A DNA stretch of 64,000 nt, from NCBI RefSeq assembly GCF_020906275.1, contig NZ_CP086727.1:2914001-2978000 (forward strand). The letters are read 5' to 3'. The notes below the pieces were generated by a model that was not told the origin of the DNA, ran no database searches, and saw only the letters and a program-made list of their open reading frames with translations. This document shows, piece after piece, positions 1 through 7,571 of the stretch (position 1 is its first letter; the number at the start of each line of letters is the position of its first letter). Origin of the DNA: Parasphingorhabdus litoris DSM 22379. GTDB taxonomy: Bacteria; Pseudomonadota; Alphaproteobacteria; Sphingomonadales; Sphingomonadaceae. Both the position numbers and the translations under genes were made by a program.

Positions 1-957
1 ATCCTGTTTGCCGGTGATGAACATGCCATTGATCCGCGTATTGGCAAGCGTTGGATCGGCAATTGCCAACTTTACCGTGCTATAGCGGTTCATCTCATGC
101 ACTGCGAGACCAAGCGGCATGTCGTCAAACACGGCATTACCCTTGCGCCAGGACAGAGCCGTGGCGAGATCGGCCTTGCGTCTGGATACGGGGCCCACGG
201 GACGACCGCTGAGCTGCTGACCCGCCAGGAGCGTCGCAGCCGATTGGATGCTTTCCGTGCCATCGGCATCGAGCCGCTTCACCGCAACCTTGCCTTCGGT
301 GACAATCACTTCGACCTTGTCGCCGATCGTTTTGACGTCGAACGCTGTGCCGACCGCGATCACCTTGTAGTTACCGGCATAAACGACAAATGGGCGGTCG
401 GGGTTATGCGCAACTTCGAAATGCGCCTCGCCCTTCACCAAGCGAATGGCCCGTTCGTCTGCGCTGTAGCGCACATCGATCTCGCTTTCCGTATTGAGCG
501 TGGCGATTGACCCGTCGGAAAGCGGAATGTCCGTGCGCTCACCAATGGCGGTAGCAAAGATCGGTGTGGGGATGCTTGTTGCCAAGGCATCTTCGCCAGG
601 TGCAGGGCCCGGCTGCATGAAAAACAGCGTGGCGCCGAAAATGACAGCGAGGCTCGCTGCGATTGCGCTGCCAATCGGAAGCCACCCTATGCGCCTAGGG
701 CGCGTATCAACAGCTTCCTCGCTTCGTGCCAGCGCAGCCGCGCGCATCGATTGCATTTCCGGAATGGCGGCAATCGATGGAAGCTCCCCGATCATCTTCT
801 GCAACCTGTCGAAGGCCTGCGCGTGGGCGGGGTCAGCATTTTTCCATTCTTCATGCGCGGCGCGGTCGGCGGCGCTGCAATCAGGTGCGCGCAAACGTGC
901 GTCCCAAAAGCCCGCCGCTTCCTCAACGTCCATATCCTTGATGACAGCCCGGGTCAC
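1..957 (-). CDS. FecR-type anti-sigma regulator (C-terminus cut by window edge)
   Basis: Inner-membrane sensor of the FecR family, which relays a signal from a periplasmic or outer-membrane partner to an ECF sigma factor. The frame stays open from a GTG at 957 to the window edge (319 codons visible). The N-terminal part has the DUF4880-like pattern with FWDAR and EEWKNADPAHAQAF. A single membrane segment follows around residues 90-110 (ASLAVIFGATLFFMQ), then a periplasmic FecR domain with TAIGERTDIPLSDGS and RPFVVYAGNYKVIAVGTAFD. The GTG overlaps the sigma-factor stop as GTGA, so the two are translationally coupled. An ATG at 933 is the alternative start. No TonB receptor is visible; it would lie off the left edge. 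Family call is firm, but the signal is unknown. Confidence 0.88.
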   Translation of the reverse strand, partial: MTRAVIKDMDVEEAAGFWDARLRAPDCSAADRAAHEEWKNADPAHAQAFDRLQKMIGELPSIAAIPEMQSMRAAALARSEEAVDTRPRRIGWLPIGSAIAASLAVIFGATLFFMQPGPAPGEDALATSIPTPIFATAIGERTDIPLSDGSIATLNTESEIDVRYSADERAIRLVKGEAHFEVAHNPDRPFVVYAGNYKVIAVGTAFDVKTIGDKVEVIVTEGKVAVKRLDADGTESIQSAATLLAGQQLSGRPVGPVSRRKADLATALSWRKGNAVFDDMPLGLAVHEMNRYSTVKLAIADPTLANTRINGMFITGKQD

Positions 958-1490
958 CGCTCGCGTCCTACTCGTTTCAGCAAAAATGCATTCGCCTGCG
1001 CCAGATGGCGTTCGACCGTCCTTATGCCGATATTCAGATCCTGCGCAATCTGCATCTGCTTGTGTCCTTCAAAGTGATAGAGAACGAATATGTCCCGCGT
1101 CTTTTCCGGCAATTCATAAAGCGCGGAAATCAGATTCGCTACGGCCTCTTTATCAGCTAAGACGGTTTCGATTGAGATTCCCGCCACTATATGTTCGTCT
1201 TCGTCGAACATATCCTGCAGATCTGCTCGGCTGCTCGCCCGTTTGCGATAATATTCCGCGATGGATGTGCGCGCGGTCTGGAAAAGATAGCCCTCGACCG
1301 TCTCGATCGAGGCAAGATCAGCGCGACGTGCGAGGCGCACGAAGACATCCTGCACCAAATCGTCGGCTTCTCCGGGTGATGAGACGCGCTTTGCGAAATA
1401 GCTTTTGAGAGCCGGACCGAATTCGCGGGCCCATAACTCTAATAGCACACGATCGTCGCTGCGCAGCGGTTTCAGAGGAGGCCTAGCCAT
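954..1490 (-). CDS. ECF RNA polymerase sigma factor, FecI-like
   Basis: Sigma-70 family extracytoplasmic-function sigma factor of 178 residues, a normal length for the class. Region 2 lies at about residues 24-85 with DDLVQDVFVRLARR and a following TARTSIAEYYRKR helix. Region 4 lies at about residues 122-172 with LPEKTRDIFVLYHFEG and the HTH GIRTVERHLAQANAFL. It directs polymerase to a small regulon and is held by the adjacent FecR-like protein, with whose start codon its stop overlaps by 4 bases. Such pairs usually control a TonB-dependent receptor. No strong Shine-Dalgarno sequence precedes the ATG. Confidence 0.92.
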   Translation of the reverse strand: MARPPLKPLRSDDRVLLELWAREFGPALKSYFAKRVSSPGEADDLVQDVFVRLARRADLASIETVEGYLFQTARTSIAEYYRKRASSRADLQDMFDEDEHIVAGISIETVLADKEAVANLISALYELPEKTRDIFVLYHFEGHKQMQIAQDLNIGIRTVERHLAQANAFLLKRVGRER

Positions 1491-1581
1491 CGCTTATGAT
1501 CGTCCCGAAAGCATACAAAAATGCTATTCTGAATTTATGATATTGGCAAGCTGGAGGCGATTGGCGCAGATTACTGCGGTG

Positions 1582-1916
1582 TTAGGCTCCATTTAGAGTG
1601 ATTAACTTCAAAGGCATTTGGGCACCATCTTCTGCTTCCCAGCGGAGCTCTGTTACTTCTTCATTATTCCCAGCACAGGCCGTATCGTCAGCAAGTCGAC
1701 TCTTGCCAGTCTCCACAAAGTCCTTCGACCATTTACAATAAACACTTTGTGCAATGCTTTCCTGGTCGCATAGCTCAGCAAAACGTCATCGCCGCTAAAA
1801 CCCTCTAGCACAATGCGTATCTTCCCTTCTGCGCCATATTGTTTGCGAAGCTGCTGACGGATGTTCTTCAACAACCGCCCTGCAGAGGACTTGGAATTTT
1901 TCTGTTCTAATCTCAT
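1582..1916 (-). pseudogene. IS3-family transposase OrfA relic, frameshifted
   Basis: Relic of the HTH-containing OrfA protein of an IS3-family insertion sequence. In the first frame the protein begins with LLKNIRQQLRKQYGAEGKIR and IVLEGFSGDD, which is the typical OrfA N-terminus. A one-base frameshift near 1780-1787 moves the family sequence to another frame, where AELCDQESIAQSVYCKWSKD, FVETGKSRLADDTACAGNNE and EVTELRWEAED can be read until TAA at 1582. The end of the coiled-coil segment looks further decayed. No OrfB, terminal inverted repeats or target duplication were seen. An 87-residue open frame (1653-1916) is only the shifted artefact of this relic. Confidence 0.75.
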
Positions 1917-2130
1917 CTTCGTTCCCTACGTCACTGCGAGGACACCGAAACACTCACATGCTAGATAAGAGCTATATGGCTATCGATCACTGAAGGAGGA
2001 AACACACTTGGTATAAGCGCAAGCTGCCACCTCGCCCATCAACATAAGATAAATTATCAACCTAATTTCTGAGAAGACCGCTGATGTCGAAAAGGCAAAT
2101 CAAAGTGGAACATATAAAGAACATTTAAAG

Positions 2131-2178
2131 TTGACATAATCGCCGACCCCACCTAGTTTGTTATAGACCACAAACTAG
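2131..2178 (+). promoter_or_regulatory. Probable promoter and operator of the HTH-methylase-nuclease operon
   Basis: A consensus -35 TTGACA lies at 2131-2136, with a weak -10 candidate TAGTTT at 2154-2159 (17-base spacer). A perfect 8-bp inverted repeat, CTAGTTTG at 2153-2160 and CAAACTAG at 2171-2178 with a 10-bp spacer, covers the -10 and presumed start site. It ends 11 bases before the TTG start of the HTH gene. Autoregulation by that HTH protein is the natural reading, but it is inferred. Confidence 0.5.
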
Positions 2179-2189
2179 CAAGGCAGTCT

Positions 2190-2660
2190 TTGAAGCTTAC
2201 ACCGTCACAATTTCGTAACGCACTCGGTATCACCCAAGAAACCCTTCGGCACTGGCGCAATATGTTGCCCATTTTTCATGGGCGTTTGGGATATGCACCT
2301 GTGTTCACACCCGGTGACTTGGTTGCTGGTGCAGTCATAAAAGAACTTAGGTACACATATGGCATTTCGATCAAGAAGTTCGCAATTCCTTCAGCATCTC
2401 TTGGCAAAGTTTGTAACGAAACGCCGTGGAACACCTTAAGCAACAGTACTCTCCTCCTGACGCTTGCTGATAATTCTTGCAAATTAGTGCCTTCGCATCA
2501 AAAGTCGAACTTAGATTCCCCATGTATCGCTATTCCACTATCGAAGATTATGGATCGTTTGACCAAATCGCTGTTATTAGAGAATGGTCAACCACAACAT
2601 CCGTTTTATTTTCCGCTAACCGCTGTTGAAGATCAGCAACGTAAGTTCGGGCGGACATGA
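2190..2660 (+). CDS. MerR-like helix-turn-helix protein, putative operon controller
   Basis: Small DNA-binding protein of 156 residues. Residues 3-24 (TPSQFRNALGITQETLRHWR) form a MerR/excisionase-type helix-turn-helix. FTPGDLVAGAVIKELRYTYG at about residues 39-58 matches the second helix pair of this winged fold. The C-terminal half is not recognised. The TTG start is chosen because the next ATG, at 2262, would delete the HTH; AAGGC lies upstream. Its end overlaps the methylase start by 4 bases (ATGA), so the proteins are made together. The position suggests a controller like the C proteins of restriction-modification systems. A role as a specificity or targeting subunit is the alternative. 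Base composition is AT-richer than the flanking chromosome. Confidence 0.75.
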   Translation: MKLTPSQFRNALGITQETLRHWRNMLPIFHGRLGYAPVFTPGDLVAGAVIKELRYTYGISIKKFAIPSASLGKVCNETPWNTLSNSTLLLTLADNSCKLVPSHQKSNLDSPCIAIPLSKIMDRLTKSLLLENGQPQHPFYFPLTAVEDQQRKFGRT

Positions 2661-5600
2661 ATTCCCAACCACGCGGATCAAGCTGGAAACAGCTACTTGC
2701 TCTTGAAGGAAGGCGTACGCCTGAACTTTTTGAATTTGCGAAAGATGTTGAAAACACACCGTACGCCGAAGAGATTCGAAAAGCATTCAACGAATTGTCA
2801 ATCACAGCAATGTTCTGCGTACAAGGCGTGCCAACGATCGCTATTTTGGATCAATCTGAATATGATGCAGATGAAGTTGTCCGTATTCACGCTGCTCTAT
2901 GGAACCAGGGCTTAGCAAGTGTCCTCGTCAACATAGCCAACGATTTCGTTCGAGTATTTTCGCTTGCGAAGGCGCCAGGTGCAGCAGACGATGGCCAATT
3001 TGAAGATCGGTGCTTGATTGAAGCTATCGATGCTGGTGCCGGATCGTATGCTTTGTCGGAATACATCAGTGGTGCAGAGAGTGGTCGCTTGTGGCGAGAA
3101 AAGTCAGAGTATTTCAATCCTAAAGAACGGATCGACTATGTCCTACTGAATAACCTTACGGTTGCAAATGAGCTGTTGGTACAAGATCATCTGTCTCCCA
3201 GCGAGTCCCAAGCCATTCTTATTCAAACAATGTTTATGGCCTATCTCGAAGATCGGCGGATAATAGGACCCGACTATGTTGCACAAGCATCAAACAAGGA
3301 AAGCTCAACACTTCGCGATCTACTAAGACATGGAAATGTTCGAAGCCTTGAATGCTTGTTCGAACAGCTGCAACGAGATTTTAATGGAGATTTGTTCGTT
3401 GCACCCTGTTCGTTTGACGCTCAAGATCAACCACATCGCCTCAAAGCAACATCGATGGAGATATTGCGTAGATTTAAAGAGGGGCGCGAAGAAATGTCTG
3501 CTTCTGGAGGCCAGTTGCGGTTTTGGGGCTACGATTTCAAATATATCCCGGTTGAACTCATCAGCGCAGTATATGATCGGTTTTTGGGGAATGATGATTC
3601 CGCTCGACGAGAAGCTGGTGCGTACTACACTCCAATGTTCTTGGTCGATTCCGTTGTCTCATCCGTTTGGGAAAAACTACCGAACGACATTAAGTCCAAA
3701 GGTACTTTCCTCGACCCGGCATGCGGATCAGGTATATTTTTGGTACGTTCATTTCAAAGGATGTGCGAGCATTGGCGCGAAAATTCAAAGCAAACCACAA
3801 TACGTTGGGACAGCCTGCTAAACATTTTGGATCGCGTTCGGGGTCGTGATCTAAATGGCGGTGCTGTGCGGGTCGCTGTGTTCTCTCTTTATATCGCATT
3901 GCTCGAAGAGGTTACTCCGCCAGACATTCGGAACCTAATCGACAAAGGAAGATTGCTTCCTCCGCTCTGGAACAATACCATTTTACAAAATGACTTTTTT
4001 GATGAAAAAGTTGAAGAGTTACAGGTAGATGTGATCATTGGTAATCCACCGTGGACCAGTAGAAGAAATGCCGGCAGTACCGGAGTCGCTTGGTGCAAAA
4101 AGCATGGTCATCCGGTACCAACAGGCGAGGAAGCTTGGGCTTTTACTTGGAAATCTCAACTACATCTCAAAAATAATGGAGTGATAGCATTTCTTCTTCC
4201 TGCGATGGGATTCCTCCACAATCACGCTAAAAGTGCCTTAACAGCTCGAGTTCGATTTTTCGAGATGAATCGAATTCTTAGGGTAATCAACTTCGCGGAC
4301 TTGCGTCGGCAGTTGTTTGAAGGTGCAATCAGCCCGACAGCCCTCATCGTTTTTGAAAAAAACTCCGATCAAAATGAAAACTACTTGTTTGATTATTGGG
4401 TTCCAAAGGCAGATTTGAACCTTTCGATTAAACGCTTCATTTCCCTCAGCAGCCTAGACAAATCACGTTTAAGAAAATCTGATATTGGCAAAAACTCTCT
4501 GCTCTTTAAACAACGCATGTGGATGCGGGCTCCAGAGCACAAATTGTACAAATACTTAGCCGCGTTGCCCAACCTAGGAGACTTCGTCGGTCAATTTGGG
4601 CAGTTAAGAAAGCGAAAGATTGCAACGGATACGGGATGGGTAATTGGGCAAGGATTTAAGGCATTTCGAGGTGAAAATTCAGCAACAAGCAGCCAAGAAC
4701 ATTATAAAAGTGATATTGTCGCAACGGTACCGTTTCTACCTATAAATGCTTTCACCTCAATTGCTATCAGAGCTAAGGAACTACAACCCTGGAACCATGA
4801 TCGCGTTCATAGATTGGGCTTTGAGAGAGCTTTTTCTGGCCCGAGAGTTTTGGTATCAAGGGGAATTCGCACTTCAAAAATGCGGATGAAGGCCGGATAT
4901 GCAAATGAAGCCTTCTCCTTCCATAGTATTCTTCAAGCAATCGCAGCGCCACCGGGTGAAGCGGATCGAGCGAAACTGATAGCAGCCATACTAAACAGCC
5001 GCATTGCAATATGGTTCGCATTTCATGGAACATCTTCCTTCGGCACGTTTTTACCCGAAGTCCAACAAAGTGAATTGTTGCGTCTACCGATGCCGACGAA
5101 AAATGATCTACTTGACTCGGAAAGATCAAATCGAGCCGCACAAAAACTTGTTGCATTGGTGGACAAGTATTGGACTGAAGCCGGTGAAATTCTCAGTTCT
5201 ACGCAAAACGAGGATTTAATTTTCGAAAAAATCGACCTAAATGTTTATGATTTTTTTGGGCTCTCTGAGGATGAGATTGCACTAGTTGAAGATACCGTTG
5301 AACATATTCTACCAGCCGCACAACCCAATGCGGGTACATTTCCGGATATCTGGAAATCTAGCCAAAAGACTCATCGGAAAAAATATGCAGAGGTTCTAAT
5401 TCGAAGCTTGAAAGACTGGTTTACCGAAGAAACGGTGTTTTCAATTGGACTTATTGCCTCAAACAAAGACTATGGTATCCTGAAAATATCTTTGCTGGAA
5501 AGCTACGACGTGGAAGAATACGAAGAGCTTGATAGTGATACATTTCAAGCAAGTCTGAAACGTTTAGGTGAAACAATAAACGAGTCTCTCGATCAAAACT

Positions 5601-5770
5601 TTCAAACCATACCGGACTTAAGAATATTCACTGATAACTGCCTATATTTGATCAAACCTCTACAATATCGATTTTGGCTTAAATCGAGTGCACTGGCAGA
5701 TGCTGATAGCATTGCCGAGGACCTTCAAACATTGACGGCAACCAAATCAACCCGGGGACTAGCTTCGTGA
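2657..5770 (+). CDS. Large N6-adenine DNA methylase of a putative defence operon
   Basis: Class I SAM-dependent DNA methyltransferase of 1037 residues. The SAM-binding motif I, FLDPACGSG, is at residues 351-359, and the catalytic motif IV, NPPW, is at residues 463-466. EAGAYYTPMFLVDSV just before motif I is typical of type I/IIG N6-adenine methylases. The N-terminal 330 residues (for example IHAALWNQGLASVLVNIAND) resemble the extension of large Eco57I-like methylases. I see no convincing nuclease triad there. Residues about 620-830 probably form target recognition, including GFERAFSGPRVLVSRG and LNSRIAIWFAFHGTSSFGTF. The gene is coupled on both sides (ATGA upstream, GTGA downstream). There is no S subunit or helicase nearby, so this is not classical type I. 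No known named system is assigned. Confidence 0.88.
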   Translation: MNSQPRGSSWKQLLALEGRRTPELFEFAKDVENTPYAEEIRKAFNELSITAMFCVQGVPTIAILDQSEYDADEVVRIHAALWNQGLASVLVNIANDFVRVFSLAKAPGAADDGQFEDRCLIEAIDAGAGSYALSEYISGAESGRLWREKSEYFNPKERIDYVLLNNLTVANELLVQDHLSPSESQAILIQTMFMAYLEDRRIIGPDYVAQASNKESSTLRDLLRHGNVRSLECLFEQLQRDFNGDLFVAPCSFDAQDQPHRLKATSMEILRRFKEGREEMSASGGQLRFWGYDFKYIPVELISAVYDRFLGNDDSARREAGAYYTPMFLVDSVVSSVWEKLPNDIKSKGTFLDPACGSGIFLVRSFQRMCEHWRENSKQTTIRWDSLLNILDRVRGRDLNGGAVRVAVFSLYIALLEEVTPPDIRNLIDKGRLLPPLWNNTILQNDFFDEKVEELQVDVIIGNPPWTSRRNAGSTGVAWCKKHGHPVPTGEEAWAFTWKSQLHLKNNGVIAFLLPAMGFLHNHAKSALTARVRFFEMNRILRVINFADLRRQLFEGAISPTALIVFEKNSDQNENYLFDYWVPKADLNLSIKRFISLSSLDKSRLRKSDIGKNSLLFKQRMWMRAPEHKLYKYLAALPNLGDFVGQFGQLRKRKIATDTGWVIGQGFKAFRGENSATSSQEHYKSDIVATVPFLPINAFTSIAIRAKELQPWNHDRVHRLGFERAFSGPRVLVSRGIRTSKMRMKAGYANEAFSFHSILQAIAAPPGEADRAKLIAAILNSRIAIWFAFHGTSSFGTFLPEVQQSELLRLPMPTKNDLLDSERSNRAAQKLVALVDKYWTEAGEILSSTQNEDLIFEKIDLNVYDFFGLSEDEIALVEDTVEHILPAAQPNAGTFPDIWKSSQKTHRKKYAEVLIRSLKDWFTEETVFSIGLIASNKDYGILKISLLESYDVEEYEELDSDTFQASLKRLGETINESLDQNFQTIPDLRIFTDNCLYLIKPLQYRFWLKSSALADADSIAEDLQTLTATKSTRGLAS

Positions 5771-6402
5771 TTGTTGGTGATGGCGGCACTTGGACGGAAA
5801 AATTTAAACGCTTCGATGAACGTCTATTGGAACGCATTTGCTGCATCTTACCAGATTGTATTTCATCTTTGGGCGAAAATCCGGGCGAAGACCAGATCAC
5901 TATAAACTTGATAGCGAGATTTCATCTTGATGAAACAATCCGCAAGATATTCCATCACTGGGAATATCAATTTGAACCCTTTGGGGAAGATGAGAGCGGC
6001 GCTTCCTTTAGTAAGGGCAAAATTGATTTTGCGGTATTCTGGGACTTAGAGCGTGAAAAGTACCTCGCATATGAAGCCAAACGACTCAACGTTACATCAA
6101 AAAACGGATTTGCTTCACTCGCCACAGTGTACGTTACTGAGGGTCTAATAAGGTTCGTGACTGAACAATATTCGGAAGGTTTACCCGTCGGTTGTATGAT
6201 AGGCTACGTTATAGATGGGAACATAGCTTCCGTGCATCCAAAAATCGAGAAAGCTATCTCTGACAAATCAACTCTGGTGGGTCTGATTAGTGGTCCAACA
6301 GACTTACCTTCAATTGCCAAATCGACGAGATTTGAAACCGACCATAAGCGTAAAAAGGGCAGCAGTAAGATAAATATCCGACACGCCCTAGTAAGCTGTT
6401 AG
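5767..6402 (+). CDS. PD-(D/E)xK nuclease-like protein, partner of the methylase
   Basis: Protein of 211 residues with a PD-(D/E)xK nuclease pattern: an acidic helix at E41-D42, then KIDFAVFWD with D87, then YLAYEAKRL with E103 and K105 spaced E-x-K. The downstream stretch GLIRFVTEQYSEGLP and MIGYVIDG looks like the rest of a conserved domain rather than a random tail. It begins at a GTG whose last bases form the methylase stop (GTGA), the third translationally coupled gene of the operon. It is the obvious candidate for a restriction nuclease acting on unmodified DNA. Cleavage specificity cannot be read from sequence. Its stop codon lies inside the terminator hairpin. Confidence 0.7.
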   Translation: MIVGDGGTWTEKFKRFDERLLERICCILPDCISSLGENPGEDQITINLIARFHLDETIRKIFHHWEYQFEPFGEDESGASFSKGKIDFAVFWDLEREKYLAYEAKRLNVTSKNGFASLATVYVTEGLIRFVTEQYSEGLPVGCMIGYVIDGNIASVHPKIEKAISDKSTLVGLISGPTDLPSIAKSTRFETDHKRKKGSSKINIRHALVSC

Positions 6403-6410
6403 GGCTTTTT
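6385..6410 (+). terminator. Rho-independent terminator of the methylase operon
   Basis: A perfect 6-bp stem, GCCCTA at 6385-6390 and TAGGGC at 6400-6405 with a 9-base loop, is followed at once by TTTTT at 6406-6410. The TAG stop of the nuclease gene is the first part of the right arm. This closes the three-gene operon as one unit. Confidence 0.7.
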
Positions 6411-6455
6411 AACACGCACAAAATTTGACGATCAATGTCTGTTGCGAACGGGCAG

Positions 6456-6662
6456 CTAACGCATTCTAATAGCAGAAATTAGAATCTCAATTTCCTCGAG
6501 CAACGACTCGATATCTGAGATTTGATTTGAACCTTGTCTTTTCGATACCCACGTTGATTGTCCTTTCACCGCAATCTCATGCGCATCTTCAAGCCTTGCC
6601 GTTATCAGTGCGAACAATCCAGTTCGCACCTTGATTGGATCTACTTCGTCTTCATTTTTCAT
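6456..6662 (-). CDS. Small hypothetical protein next to the recombinase cassette
   Basis: Open frame of 68 residues facing away from the recombinase cassette. It is predicted to be helical, with VRTGLFALITARLEDAHEIA near the N-terminus and an acidic heptad-like C-terminus (ISDIESLLEEIEILISAIRM). I recall similar short helical proteins beside DUF2924/recombinase genes in alphaproteobacteria but cannot name a family. Its promoter would lie in the 205-bp gap it shares with the DUF3489 gene. It may be a small regulator of the element. That is conjecture. Confidence 0.55.
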   Translation of the reverse strand: MKNEDEVDPIKVRTGLFALITARLEDAHEIAVKGQSTWVSKRQGSNQISDIESLLEEIEILISAIRMR

Positions 6663-6831
6663 GCGTTAACCCATGCTATACTTGACCCCGAAGTCCACAT
6701 GCAGCTTTCTCAAATATGCAGACAAACGACTGGACTTCGGTGTTTGTTCGAGCATTGCTGTTGATGTCGCGGACAATGATCGCGACGAGCCGCCTGCGCT
6801 AACAAGCGATCCGCGGCTTGGGTCAGTGGAA

Positions 6832-6850
6832 GCGCTGGATCCTCCAGCGC
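6832..6850 (+). promoter_or_regulatory. Hairpin in the leader of the DUF3489 gene
   Basis: GCGCTGGA at 6832-6839 and TCCAGCGC at 6843-6850 form a perfect 8-bp stem with a 3-base loop. It ends 17 bases before the ATG and 6 bases before the GGAG ribosome site at 6857-6860. It has no U-tract, so an attenuator or protein-binding role is more likely than termination. The 205-bp gap 6663-6867 shows nothing else clear. Confidence 0.4.
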
Positions 6851-6867
6851 CAAACTGGAGACACTCG

Positions 6868-7116
6868 ATGTCATCACCAAAATCAAAAACACAAACCAAG
6901 TCCGCAAAAGTCATCTCGCTGCTATCGCGAGCGAAAGGCGCTACTCTTGATGAGATATGTAAAACTACGGAATGGAAGCAACATAGCGTTCGGGCATTTC
7001 TAACCGGCTTACGCAAGAAAGACTTCGTGCTCACACGTGAACAGCGCGGTGATGACGCCACCGCCTATCGCATCACACAAAATCCAAGCGATAAAGAGCC
7101 AGAAGGTGCAGCATGA
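6868..7116 (+). CDS. DUF3489 domain protein
   Basis: Protein of 82 residues with the DUF3489 pattern: KSAKVISLLSRAKGATLDEI, TEWKQHSVRAFLTGLRKKD and DDATAYRI. This is a winged-helix-like fold of unknown function. The ATG at 6868 is preceded by GGAG at an ideal distance; a longer upstream extension in the same frame lacks family character. The gene overlaps DUF2924 by 4 bases (ATGA). DUF3489, DUF2924 and a serine recombinase recur together in alphaproteobacteria, so it probably serves the recombinase, perhaps as a directionality or DNA-binding accessory. That role is inferred. Confidence 0.85.
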   Translation: MSSPKSKTQTKSAKVISLLSRAKGATLDEICKTTEWKQHSVRAFLTGLRKKDFVLTREQRGDDATAYRITQNPSDKEPEGAA

Positions 7117-7571
7117 GCGCGCTGGATAAACGTTTGGAGGATCTTATGGTAATGCCCCCTGCCCAGTTGCGATCTGCCTGGCGGGATACCTTCAAGTCGC
7201 CTGCACCTGATATCGGACCGGACCTGCTTCGGCGCGGGATCGCCAACCGACTGCAGGAACGTGTCCATGGTAGCCTGACTAGTGCTACCAAACGGGAGGT
7301 CGAGCGCCTCCGCAAACGAGTCGAGCGGACCGGAAAAGCTGGTCACATGCATGCGATATCACTCAAGGTGGGAACAAGACTGGTCAGATCATGGAATGGC
7401 AAAAGCTATCACGTCCTAGTTTGCGATGATGGCTTTGAGTTTGAAGGTCGTCATTATGCAAGCCTCAGTCACATTGCGCGCGAGATAACAGGAGCACATT
7501 GGTCTGGCCCGCGCTTCTTCGGGTTGAAGAAACGCAGCGGATACAAGCCAAAGGCTCTCGCAAATGGTTGA
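7113..7571 (+). CDS. DUF2924 domain protein
   Basis: Protein of 152 residues of the DUF2924 family. The N-terminal half has PAQLRSAWRDTFKSPAPDIG and RGIANRLQERVHGSL. The C-terminal half has GTRLVRSWNGKSYHVLVCDD, FEFEGRHYASLSHIAREITG and the terminal WSGPRFFGL. The second half matches a small beta-rich unit common in element-encoded proteins. It overlaps DUF3489 by 4 bases and the recombinase by 8 bases, so the three are one translational unit. Its biochemical role is unknown; a partner of the recombinase is the best inference. Confidence 0.9.
   Translation: MSALDKRLEDLMVMPPAQLRSAWRDTFKSPAPDIGPDLLRRGIANRLQERVHGSLTSATKREVERLRKRVERTGKAGHMHAISLKVGTRLVRSWNGKSYHVLVCDDGFEFEGRHYASLSHIAREITGAHWSGPRFFGLKKRSGYKPKALANG

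Noticed and set aside
494..1408. A 304-codon plus-strand open frame over the sigma factor and FecR genes
   Set aside because: It lies antisense to two clear genes, has no family character and no ribosome site. It is a shadow of the high-GC minus-strand genes.
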